In this document: piece by piece, positions 1 to 7,825 of the stretch | Layout of the letters: every line of letters begins with the position of its first letter | Numbering within the stretch: the first letter of the stretch is position 1 | DNA from: Candidatus Bathyarchaeota archaeon | GTDB lineage: Archaea; Thermoproteota; Bathyarchaeia; Bathyarchaeales; Bathyarchaeaceae | Reading direction: 5' to 3' | DNA length: 18,338 bases | NCBI GenBank assembly: GCA_014859755.1 | Contig: JACUTO010000012.1 | Span: 1-18,338, forward strand | The notes under the pieces: model-generated | The model's database searches: none | Told to the model about the DNA's origin: nothing | Seen by the model: the letters and a program-made list of their open reading frames with translations, nothing else | Translations under genes and position numbers: made by a program

Positions 1-44
1 CCACCACTACATGAGAAGTTAAAACAGATACAAGAATGATGAGT

Positions 45-112
45 TGGTGGGGCCGCCCGGATTCGAACCGGGGTCCCGAGAGCCTAAATCTCAGAGATTT
101 CCTAAAGTCTCT
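45..112 (-). pseudogene. tRNA-Pro-like gene remnant lacking the 5' acceptor strand
   Basis: Read on the minus strand, 45-93 is a clear tRNA 3' part: anticodon stem TGAGA/TCTCG with loop TTTAGGC, variable region GGAC, T arm CCCGG-TTCGAAT-CCGGG, acceptor strand CGGCCCC, discriminator A and encoded CCA. Positions 94-112 can fold as a D arm (AGAG/ATCT with A14, GG18-19 and A21, one mismatch). Upstream, where GGGGCCG should pair with the acceptor, there is unrelated sequence that is the end of the neighbouring reading frame. The anticodon position reads TAG (84-86). The acceptor matches the intact tRNA-Pro at 1512, so a tRNA-Pro(TGG) with one changed base is the simplest origin. A Leu identity is unlikely because the variable arm is short. 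It could be an attachment-site remnant, a decayed gene, or the 3' part of a split tRNA. Confidence 0.6.
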
Positions 113-560
113 CCCTCTTTATCATAGATTCAAATCGTTCAATACCTATTTTTTGTATTAAGTCCTCTACATCATCCCAATTAATATGGGCAACGGATAA
201 GGATTTTTCACAAAGATACCCAGAACATTCCTCAGGCGTTGTATCATGAATTCTGCATTTGTAGTAGGGCTTATTCCTCATCTTTCTAACGAATGGACAT
301 CTTCCGCTCCAATGAATGGTCACTATCTCCTTTATTGTATGGTCGCAATCATCGCAAGGTTCTAAATTAATCTGGTTAATACACCAATCATTCTTGTCAA
401 AGCAATCAACGTGTTCAAGTATGTCAAATCTCAAATCCATTATCCATCTTTCAATATCTTCCGTGTAAACAGCTCTCTCGTGGTTGCAGCACTCTCCACA
501 CCTAAGGCATTGAAAATTTGCAAAAATAAAGTGTCTGGGAAATTTAAGATTGAAGTGCGG
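102..560 (-). CDS. YkgJ-type CxxCxxCC metal-binding protein, no canonical start
   Basis: The frame is open from 560 down to the TAG stop at 102-104. The upstream part encodes F-Q-C-L-R-C-G-E-C-C, the CxxCxxCC signature of the YkgJ family (putative Zn/Fe-binding proteins of unknown role), and more cysteines follow (CDDCDH, CRIHD, CSGYLC). The first ATG is at 440, behind this signature, and would give 112 residues without it. No ATG, GTG or TTG lies in frame between the stop at 561-563 and codon 440. Coordinates are therefore drawn to the edge of the open frame. An ATT codon at 525-527 would place the motif about seven residues from the N-terminus, as is usual in the family. Either a rare start is used or the 5' end is damaged. 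The 3' end abuts, and may overlap, the tRNA remnant. Confidence 0.6.
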   Translation of the reverse strand, partial: PHFNLKFPRHFIFANFQCLRCGECCNHERAVYTEDIERWIMDLRFDILEHVDCFDKNDWCINQINLEPCDDCDHTIKEIVTIHWSGRCPFVRKMRNKPYYKCRIHDTTPEECSGYLCEKSLSVAHINWDDVEDLIQKIGIERFESMIKRERL

Positions 561-766
561 CTATAGATAAATGAATATTTGTCTTGGTTTATTGAAATGT
601 AACCAGAAATCCCTCTCAAGAAGCTTTAAATTGAATGTACAACTAAAGTTTCCGTTTCTTATTTCATACATCACCGTTTCTTTCCAAACCAATCCGGTTT
701 TCCCTCATTCCAATACATTAAAAGATATGACCATAGATATATTAACGAGGCTCCGTAAAAGAGTTA

Positions 767-774
767 AAAAGGAG
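767..774 (+). promoter_or_regulatory. Ribosome binding site of the homing endonuclease
   Basis: AAAAGGAG lies eight bases before the GTG at 783 and decides this start. It argues against an upstream extension in another frame. Confidence 0.6.
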
Positions 775-782
775 CCAGAAAA

Positions 783-1484
783 GTGGCGCATAGACGCAGA
801 AGACTTCCAAAAGAGGCTATTAAGCTCATTAAGGCAGAAAAATTGTCTTACACAAAGATTCAGGAGAAGGTTAGAAAGCGTTGGGGAATAAGGATCGCAA
901 AATCCACCGTAAGTTACTACAAACGTCAAGAACCTCGCATAAAACCCATAGACTTGGAGGCGGTAACTCAGGAAGACGGGCATTGGCTCCAAGGTTTGTT
1001 TTCCGCAGATGGAAATAAGACCATTAGCAAAGATAAGTACGGAAAACATTACATCGTTAAGATAAGCTTGAACAAAAAGTATGATTTGCCTATTGCAAAA
1101 AAGTGCATGCAAATTCTTAAAGCCATAGGGCCTAGTCCAACAATAATAACAGAAGGAAAGTGCTTACGAGTAAAAGCCAGCAGCAAATTGCTTTTTAGTG
1201 CTTTAAGCAAGAAACCTCCCAAAGAAAGATTATCAGCGGCTTACGTCGCAGGAGCTATCGACGGCGACGGATGGATAGATCATAACGCAATACAATTCGG
1301 GCAATCCAAGATACCTGAACTCTTCGATGGAATTGTAGATTTTTTCAATAGAAGAGGTATGCCTGTTGCAACGTGGTGTAGTGAGAAAAGCTATCGGAGA
1401 ATGTACATTCCTTATTCCACGCTTAAATCAAGTGGTGTGCTACGCTATTCGTTGAAGACACAAAGTATCCATCCAACTTCTTGA
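783..1484 (+). CDS. LAGLIDADG homing endonuclease with N-terminal HTH
   Basis: The 233-residue protein carries two LAGLIDADG-type motifs, WLQGLFSADG at residues 68-77 and AYVAGAIDGDG at 153-163, each ending in the acidic residue expected to bind the catalytic metal. Two motifs in one chain imply a monomeric, pseudo-symmetric nuclease. Residues 10-48 are basic and look like a helix-turn-helix (SYTKIQEKVRKRWG...STVSYYKR). The GTG start is preceded by AAAAAGGAG at 766-774, eight bases away, and by a TATA-like stretch near 733-745. It is freestanding: no intron or intein host gene is visible around it, and it runs convergently to the tRNA-Pro gene, whose 3' end is 24 bases past its stop. Homing endonucleases cut an allele lacking their gene; the target here is unknown. 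Confidence 0.85.
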   Translation: MAHRRRRLPKEAIKLIKAEKLSYTKIQEKVRKRWGIRIAKSTVSYYKRQEPRIKPIDLEAVTQEDGHWLQGLFSADGNKTISKDKYGKHYIVKISLNKKYDLPIAKKCMQILKAIGPSPTIITEGKCLRVKASSKLLFSALSKKPPKERLSAAYVAGAIDGDGWIDHNAIQFGQSKIPELFDGIVDFFNRRGMPVATWCSEKSYRRMYIPYSTLKSSGVLRYSLKTQSIHPTS

Positions 1485-1508
1485 CTTGTGTGAATAACTG
1501 CTAGATTT

Positions 1509-1586
1509 TGGTGGGGCCGGAGAGATTCGAACTCCCGTCCCGAGCGCCCGAGGCTCAGAGCCTAGACCATGCTAGCCGACGGCCCC
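1509..1586 (-). tRNA. tRNA-Pro(CGG)
   Basis: Complete cloverleaf on the minus strand: acceptor GGGGCCG/CGGCCCC with A73, D arm GGCT/GGCT held by G-U and G-C pairs with A14, GG18-19 and A21, anticodon stem TGAGC/GCTCG with loop CTCGGGC (anticodon CGG at 1548-1550), variable GGAC, T arm GGGAG-TTCGAAT-CTCTC. CCA is encoded at 1509-1511. There is no intron. It reads proline CCG codons. C rather than a purine at position 9 is unusual. A TATA-like TTATGTAAAG lies about 27 bases upstream (around 1611-1621). Confidence 0.93.
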
Positions 1587-1793
1587 TCTCAAACATCTTT
1601 CATGCAACAGGCTTTACATAAGGATTCTCTCTCGAAAGGTAATTCATGTATCGCAACTGCGCCGATAAATGTTTGGAGCATATAAAGAAAAACTAGGAGA
1701 TCTAGATACTAGGAAGGATAAAACCATCGCAAGTCTTCCTCTAATTTTTTAAACTAAACTAGACTATAATAGGCTAAGCATGGTGAACAAAAT

Positions 1794-4106
1794 ATGCCTC
1801 GACGACGAAAATCGGGTCTAAGGGTGCTCAAAGCTGCGTCATCTTCCCTGAGAATGCAAATCCTAAACATCCTCCTCGACAAGGGACCACAATCCTACAC
1901 AGAACTCATGAAAATTCTAAAGCTCAACCCAACTCGAGACGCAGGCAGATTCGCCTACCACCTTAAATACCTCCTCAAAGCCGACCTTATAGAACCCGAC
2001 GTGGAAACGAAGGAATACCGCCTCACCGACCTCGGCCGAAACGTGATCGGTTTCACAGAAGACATTGAACAACGCTTTTTCAAAAGAAGAAAAATACTTG
2101 TTCGAACTTCACGCTTGGCGATAGAAGAGTTTGACAAAAACAAAATCGTTGAATCCTTAGTAAAAGAGGCGAATGTTCCCATAGACCTAGCTCAGAAAAT
2201 CGCCCGGGAAACAGAAAAACGCCTATCAGAAATCAGAACAAAATACCTCACCGCTCCCCTCATACGGGAAATCGTCAACGCCCTTCTAGTTGAAAAAGGA
2301 CTCGAAGAATATCGCCACAAACTCACACGCTTAGGACTCCCAGTTTTCGACGTCACCCAATTGATAAGGTCGACAGGTGCCGCATCCCAAAGCGTAGAAG
2401 CAGTTCATAAAGCGGCAGGCGACGCCGTGATCGAGGAATACACTCTCCTCAACGTGCTTCCAAGAGACATCGCCGACGCCCACCTCTCCGGAGCCCTCCA
2501 CCTCAACAACCTTGGCACCTGGGTTCTAAAACCAAACGAATTCATGCATAACCTCCGCATTTTTTTTCAACATGGATTAAGCCTTGGAAGAATTAACTCC
2601 GGAGAACTATCATACCTTCCACCCAAAAGTCTCGAAGCCGCGCTTTTGACAGCCGCTAACCTTCTCAAAATCGCCGCCACAGAGATATCCGGCGAACAAG
2701 CACTGGACTTTTTCAACATTTTTCTGGCACCCTTTTCTCAAGGTCTTCCAGAGGAAAGAATCAGGGAAGGCTTACGCCTCTTTGTCTTCAATTTAAATCA
2801 GTCCCTTTCAAATGAAGGCTTTCCTGTAGGGGCTTCCTTGGGTTTAGAATTCCTTGTTCCTGCCTTTCTAGAAGAAAAAGAGGCTATTGGACCCGGTGGA
2901 AGAAAAATGGGCTGTTACACGGATTTTGTTGAGGAAAGCCGTCGTCTTGCCTCCCTCCTCCTAGAAGTCATGTTTGAAGACGACAAGCATAAACCAGTTT
3001 TCAACCCTAGTTTAGTCATAAAGATACGGCCGGAAGTGCTCAAAAACAAAGAATGCGAAGACCTTCTCTTTAAGTCCCACAGACTCGCGGCTGAAACAGG
3101 CCTCCCGTATTTCGCAAACCTCTGTCCCAAAGAACAAATGCACGCCTCTTACACGGCGACAGGATGTAGATTTGCCACAGACTGGAAAGGAGACTGGGAA
3201 CTAGACACCCTGCAAACGGGGAACATCGATAACGTGATAATAAATTTGCCTAGGGTGGCATACGAAGCGAAAGGAAGGGAAACCCCCTTTTTTAAACTAT
3301 TAGACGAACAGCTGGAAATGGCATTACGGGCCTTGGAGATAAAATATCGAACAATCAAACAACGTGCAAGGGAGAACCTCCTCCCCTTCCTCACACAAAA
3401 AGCCGATGGCGACCAATACTTCAGGATTACAAATGCGTCTCGTCTCGTCAGCTTCGTTGGGTTAAATGAAACCATCGAATCGTTCTTCGAAAAAGGTCTG
3501 CACCAAGATGACGAGACTCTGGATTTCGCTGAGAAAATCGTGAAGTATCTTTCCCATAACGTTCGGAGGTATGCAAAGAAGCCTGAAACTCGGGCATCCC
3601 TCGCCATGGTGCCCAACGCAGACGCTTCAAAAAGACTGGCGGAATTGGATGCAGAAAAATATGGGTGGGCAAAGGTTCGTGCTCAAGGCACCAGAGAACA
3701 ACCATTCTACACGGACATGGTTGCCTTGCCTTTAGAAGCTGATGTTCCTTGGAAGGAACGTCTAGGCGTTGAGGAGAGATTTCACAAGCTGACTCCGGGG
3801 AGCCACCTAGCTGTCATACAGCTCGCAGATTCGGAACAAGATCCCAATGAACTTTTATCTGTCACTAAAGAAATCGCTGGAACCTATGCTGTTGGGCTTT
3901 ACGTTTTCAATCGGCATCTCGCTTATTGCGCAAGTTGTCAAAAGACTCTTTATGGGATATTGGCAAGGTGTCCGTCGTGTGGATCAGTTAATATGCTGCA
4001 TTGCTTCAGTCGTGTATCAGCGAAACATTTGCCCTCATCTTTTTGGTTTCCAGCTCAGCGTTCCGCCTTGAGTAGGCGAGTATCGTACATGTTAATTTCA
4101 GGATAG
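1794..4106 (+). CDS. wHTH-ATP-cone-NrdD-like protein, probable inactive RNR paralog or regulator
   Basis: 770 residues in three parts. Residues 10-88 form an ArsR-like winged helix (RMQILNILL...YTELMKIL...FAYHLKYLLKADLIE...YRLTDLGR). Residues about 100-187 are an ATP-cone, the nucleotide-sensing module of ribonucleotide reductases and NrdR. The rest is a class III NrdD body including NVIINLPRVAYEA (480-492) and a C-terminal four-Cys zinc site (C712, C715, C726, C729). The C-terminal radical motif, RVTGYY in true NrdD, here reads RVSAKH, so Ala743 replaces the radical glycine. In my hand alignment the early active-site cysteine (C176 of the downstream NrdD) is Glu249. Cys458 is kept. The body is full length and free of frameshifts, so it is a maintained protein. 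Inference: a dNTP-responsive DNA-binding protein controlling the grx-nrdD pair that follows. An inactive structural subunit is the alternative. GGTGA at 1782-1786 sets the ATG start. Confidence 0.85.
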   Translation: MPRRRKSGLRVLKAASSSLRMQILNILLDKGPQSYTELMKILKLNPTRDAGRFAYHLKYLLKADLIEPDVETKEYRLTDLGRNVIGFTEDIEQRFFKRRKILVRTSRLAIEEFDKNKIVESLVKEANVPIDLAQKIARETEKRLSEIRTKYLTAPLIREIVNALLVEKGLEEYRHKLTRLGLPVFDVTQLIRSTGAASQSVEAVHKAAGDAVIEEYTLLNVLPRDIADAHLSGALHLNNLGTWVLKPNEFMHNLRIFFQHGLSLGRINSGELSYLPPKSLEAALLTAANLLKIAATEISGEQALDFFNIFLAPFSQGLPEERIREGLRLFVFNLNQSLSNEGFPVGASLGLEFLVPAFLEEKEAIGPGGRKMGCYTDFVEESRRLASLLLEVMFEDDKHKPVFNPSLVIKIRPEVLKNKECEDLLFKSHRLAAETGLPYFANLCPKEQMHASYTATGCRFATDWKGDWELDTLQTGNIDNVIINLPRVAYEAKGRETPFFKLLDEQLEMALRALEIKYRTIKQRARENLLPFLTQKADGDQYFRITNASRLVSFVGLNETIESFFEKGLHQDDETLDFAEKIVKYLSHNVRRYAKKPETRASLAMVPNADASKRLAELDAEKYGWAKVRAQGTREQPFYTDMVALPLEADVPWKERLGVEERFHKLTPGSHLAVIQLADSEQDPNELLSVTKEIAGTYAVGLYVFNRHLAYCASCQKTLYGILARCPSCGSVNMLHCFSRVSAKHLPSSFWFPAQRSALSRRVSYMLISG

Positions 4107-4145
4107 ATTTTTATACAAAATTTTATACAATTTGTTCTAAAAATC
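4106..4145 (+). repeat. Tandem 12-bp AT-rich repeats inside an 8-bp inverted repeat
   Basis: TTTTATACAAAA at 4109-4120 is followed directly by TTTTATACAATT at 4121-4132. GATTTTTA at 4106-4113 and TAAAAATC at 4138-4145 form perfect inverted ends around the pair. The block starts at the last base of the upstream stop codon and lies 57-96 bases before the ATG of the redoxin gene, upstream of its likely TATA boxes. Operator or terminator function is inference. Confidence 0.6.
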
Positions 4146-4160
4146 TAAAAGTAGAATTAT

Positions 4161-4201
4161 CTTCTATAAGACTTTATCTCACCCATTGACGAGGTGTTTT
4201 C
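4161..4201 (+). promoter_or_regulatory. Promoter and RBS of the grx-nrdD pair
   Basis: Two TATA-like boxes, TCTATAAGA (4163-4171) and CTTTATC (4172-4178), lie 24-39 bases before the ATG. GAGGTG at 4191-4196, five bases before the ATG, is a good ribosome binding site. Which box is used cannot be told by eye. Confidence 0.45.
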
Positions 4202-4510
4202 ATGGGATTTTCAGGAGATTCCGTCAGTTCCCTCGAGCGTCCTCTACGGGTTAAAGAGATAGTAGTCTATACGTCTAGCGGCTGCCCCAAATGCGCAATG
4301 CTGAAAAAATGGTTAAAAAACAAAAACGCGGATTTTGAGGAAAAAAATCTGGAAGATGTAGATGTTATGGCGGATTTAGTTATGAGAAACTTTGTGGTTT
4401 TGTCGGCGCCAGCTCTAGAAGTTGAAGGAACTGTTTATACAGAGGACCAAATCTTCGACGGCGACGGACTGATTGACACTAAACTCCTAGAAATTTTGAA
4501 GGGTATGTAA
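4202..4510 (+). CDS. Glutaredoxin/NrdH-like thiol-disulfide protein
   Basis: 102 residues with a thioredoxin fold: strand KEIVVYTSSG, active site C28-P-K-C31, helix CAMLKKWLK, the strand after NADFEEKNL, and a cis-proline at P70 (LSAPALEVEG). About 15 non-conserved N-terminal residues precede the fold. It ends 15 bases before nrdD on the same strand. Class III reductases of several subgroups, including one from Methanosarcina barkeri, are known to take electrons from such redoxins instead of formate, so the placement suggests it is the thiol donor for the NrdD next to it. The cytosolic reductase that recharges it is not in the window. Confidence 0.85.
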   Translation: MGFSGDSVSSLERPLRVKEIVVYTSSGCPKCAMLKKWLKNKNADFEEKNLEDVDVMADLVMRNFVVLSAPALEVEGTVYTEDQIFDGDGLIDTKLLEILKGM

Positions 4511-4525
4511 AGAGGCAAAGCTGAA

Positions 4526-6718
4526 TTGACTCAAGAAATTCGACCGATGGTTAGAAGAAGCGACGGCTTCATAGTGCCGTGGAATCGGAGCGCCGTCGTG
4601 AAACAACTCTTAACGGAGACAAAGCTCGCCGAGGAATTCTATGAAGTGAGGCCCATAAGTAAGGAAGAGGCTGAAGAAATAGCGGTTAATGTTGAAAAGA
4701 AAATCTTTGACTTGAGGCTTAAATTCGTAAGCGGCCCCCTCATACGGGAGCTGGTAAACAACATCTTACTCGACAAATCGAAAGAAAAACCTGATTACGC
4801 CCTTTACAGGAACATATTAACTAGGGTAGGAGCGCCAGTTTACGACGCCTACTTAATGGATATGGGACAAGGTTTTAAAGCAACTGAAAACGCGAATCTT
4901 CAGCCAAACCCAGAAACCTCGCACAAGAGGAAGGCGGACTGGGTTTCCGGAGAAGAATACCTGCTGTTGATGCCTCCGAAAATCGCTGACGCTCATCTGT
5001 CAGGAGATTTGCACATACATGATCTAGAATATTTTGGAACGAGACCTTTCTGCCAAGATTGGGACCTCCGCTATTTCTTTTACTACGGCCTGATGCCGGA
5101 TGGAATCGGCACAAGGACGAGCATTGCGGGCCCAGCTAAGCATCCTGAGGTTGCGATTCTCCACACCGCTAAGATCTTAGCTTCTGCTCAGACAAACTTC
5201 GCGGGAGGTGAGGGCTTCTACAATTTCTTGGTTTTCCTCGCCCCCTACATGAGAGGACTAAACTATGAGAAGGTTAGGCAACTCATGCAGATGATGTTCT
5301 TTGAGTATACTCAGGCCTACGTGGCTAGGGGCGGGCAGCTGGTCTTTAGCAACATTCAGGTACAGCCGGGAGTTCCAGAACTGTGGAGAAAAGTTCCCAT
5401 AGTGAAGCATGGACGGGTTGGACCAGACCTCTACGGCGAATACGAGGACGAAGTCCGCCTCATGTTCAGGGCGCTTTACGACGTAGCCTATAAAGGCGAC
5501 TATTGGGGAAAACCCTTCAATTTCCCGAAACTAGAAAACGTTATAAGCCCTGAATTTCTCAAGCCTGCATACGACGAGTTCTGGCTTGACGTTCATAACG
5601 TTGTAGCCAAGTTTGGAATACCATACTTTGACAATATGATGCCAGCGTACAGAGGTTACGGCAAAGGCGTGTCATGTTACCAATGCTGTGCCTACTGTTT
5701 TGTTGAAACTCCAGAGGATAGTCCAGATTTCGAGGATAAGCTGTATTTCAATGGCGGGAAACATTTTACCATGGGGAGTTGGCAGGTTGTAAGTCTAAAT
5801 CTTCCAAGAATGGCTTACAAAGCCAACGGAAACGACGAGAAACTCTTCGAAGAATGCCGCAGACAGATGGATCTAGCCGTTGAAGTATTTAAAGCCAAAA
5901 GAAGATGGATGGACCTCGTGTTAAAACACAATCGGATACCTTTCGCCACTCAACGTCCATTAGATCCAAAAACTGGTGAGAAAGGAACCCCAGCCGTAGA
6001 CTTCAACGAGCTGACGTTTACAATAGCTCTTGTGGGCGGAAACGAAATGGCTCAGTGGCACACCGGCTACCAGCTTCATGAAAATCCTGAGGCTGTTAGA
6101 ATTCTTGTTAAATTGATTCTTGAGATGCAAAAGTACAAGAAGGCACTGGAAAAGAAGAGTGGCCTCAAACTTGCTTTGGCTAGAACGCCAGCTGAGTCTA
6201 CGGCTCAAACTTTTGCTATAGCGGATCTCCTAACAGACGATTACCGCAACAAAGCAGAGAAAATAGTCAAGGGAAACATGGGAGAAGCTAGGTCTCTACT
6301 TGCTGATGGGGCGAAGGACGTTCCTGTTTATTATAGCAACGGAACTCACATCTATGTCGGAGCTAAAATAAGCTTGATTGACCGGATAAACACAGAGCAG
6401 AAGTTCTTCCCGCTTTTAAACGGTGGAGACATGCTTCATGTCTGGCTTGGAGATGCTTCTCCTGATTCTGAGGCTCTTTACAAAATGACTAAGAGAATAG
6501 CCACCCGGACTAATGTGGGCTACTACGCTTATACGAAGGATTTGACCATCTGCAGCAACTGTGGAAAAGTTACGTCGCCCATCTACGAGAAGTGTCCCCA
6601 TTGTGGGTCCTCGCAGGTGGAATGGTGGTCTAGGGTAACAGGCTATTACCAAGCAGTGAGCGGATGGAACGAAGCGAAAAAGAAGGAACTTATGGACAGA
6701 TACAGAACTGCTCTGTAA
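4526..6718 (+). CDS. nrdD: Anaerobic (class III) ribonucleoside-triphosphate reductase
   Basis: 730 residues. An ATP-cone spans roughly 5-105 (VRRSDGFIVPWNRSAVVKQL). The ten-stranded barrel follows, with C176 (GTRPFCQDW) and an unusual cysteine cluster C384, C387, C388, C391 where the thiyl-radical cysteine is expected, then VSLNLPRMAYKA. The C-terminus has a zinc site (C676, C679, C690, C693) and the glycyl-radical motif RVTGYY with Gly706, 25th from the end. It reduces NTPs to dNTPs without oxygen after activation by a radical SAM NrdG, which is not encoded here. The TTG start is chosen because AGAGG at 4511-4515 stands ten bases before it. An ATG at 4547 would cost seven residues and has no RBS. 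Confidence 0.95.
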   Translation: MTQEIRPMVRRSDGFIVPWNRSAVVKQLLTETKLAEEFYEVRPISKEEAEEIAVNVEKKIFDLRLKFVSGPLIRELVNNILLDKSKEKPDYALYRNILTRVGAPVYDAYLMDMGQGFKATENANLQPNPETSHKRKADWVSGEEYLLLMPPKIADAHLSGDLHIHDLEYFGTRPFCQDWDLRYFFYYGLMPDGIGTRTSIAGPAKHPEVAILHTAKILASAQTNFAGGEGFYNFLVFLAPYMRGLNYEKVRQLMQMMFFEYTQAYVARGGQLVFSNIQVQPGVPELWRKVPIVKHGRVGPDLYGEYEDEVRLMFRALYDVAYKGDYWGKPFNFPKLENVISPEFLKPAYDEFWLDVHNVVAKFGIPYFDNMMPAYRGYGKGVSCYQCCAYCFVETPEDSPDFEDKLYFNGGKHFTMGSWQVVSLNLPRMAYKANGNDEKLFEECRRQMDLAVEVFKAKRRWMDLVLKHNRIPFATQRPLDPKTGEKGTPAVDFNELTFTIALVGGNEMAQWHTGYQLHENPEAVRILVKLILEMQKYKKALEKKSGLKLALARTPAESTAQTFAIADLLTDDYRNKAEKIVKGNMGEARSLLADGAKDVPVYYSNGTHIYVGAKISLIDRINTEQKFFPLLNGGDMLHVWLGDASPDSEALYKMTKRIATRTNVGYYAYTKDLTICSNCGKVTSPIYEKCPHCGSSQVEWWSRVTGYYQAVSGWNEAKKKELMDRYRTAL

Positions 6719-6766
6719 ACTTTGCTAATATTTTCTTTCAGAATCATTAGGGAGAAAACGCTGAGA

Positions 6767-7714
<948 letters not shown>

Positions 7715-7715
7715 T

Positions 7716-7728
7716 CATAAATAAATGC
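7716..7728 (-). promoter_or_regulatory. TATA-like box for pyrB
   Basis: GCATTTATTTATG on the minus strand, centred about 25 bases before the GTG at 7696. The spacing fits an archaeal leaderless promoter. Confidence 0.4.
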
Positions 7729-7825
7729 TTAATCTATCCATTCGAAGTTTGAAAGGTTATCTTATGAGTGGAATAGGGAGAATAATCTACTTTCAGACCT
7801 ACCCTTTATGCGCGCAGAACGATTA

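Noticed and set aside
571..891. Open frame on the + strand overlapping the start of the homing endonuclease, ending in a basic stretch that might be a frameshifted N-terminal extension
   Set aside because: The endonuclease has a good ribosome site directly before its own GTG at 783, and its first residues are already consistent with a helix-turn-helix. The upstream frame shows no family features.
45..1586. The two tRNA-Pro-like sequences as a direct-repeat attL/attR pair
   Set aside because: The shared part is not identical: the T stem, anticodon loop and anticodon stem differ with compensatory pairs, so one was not copied from the other in a recent integration.
49..1586. One tRNA with a giant intron, using GGGGCCG at 1580-1586 as its 5' exon
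   Set aside because: That 5' strand belongs to a complete tRNA-Pro(CGG), and the 3' part at 45-93 has its own contiguous anticodon arm, so no anticodon-loop intron is needed or possible there.
3149..3616. Long antisense open frame inside the NrdD-like gene
   Set aside because: No protein-like pattern, low complexity in Ser/Arg, no start signal, and it lies opposite a clearly conserved coding frame.
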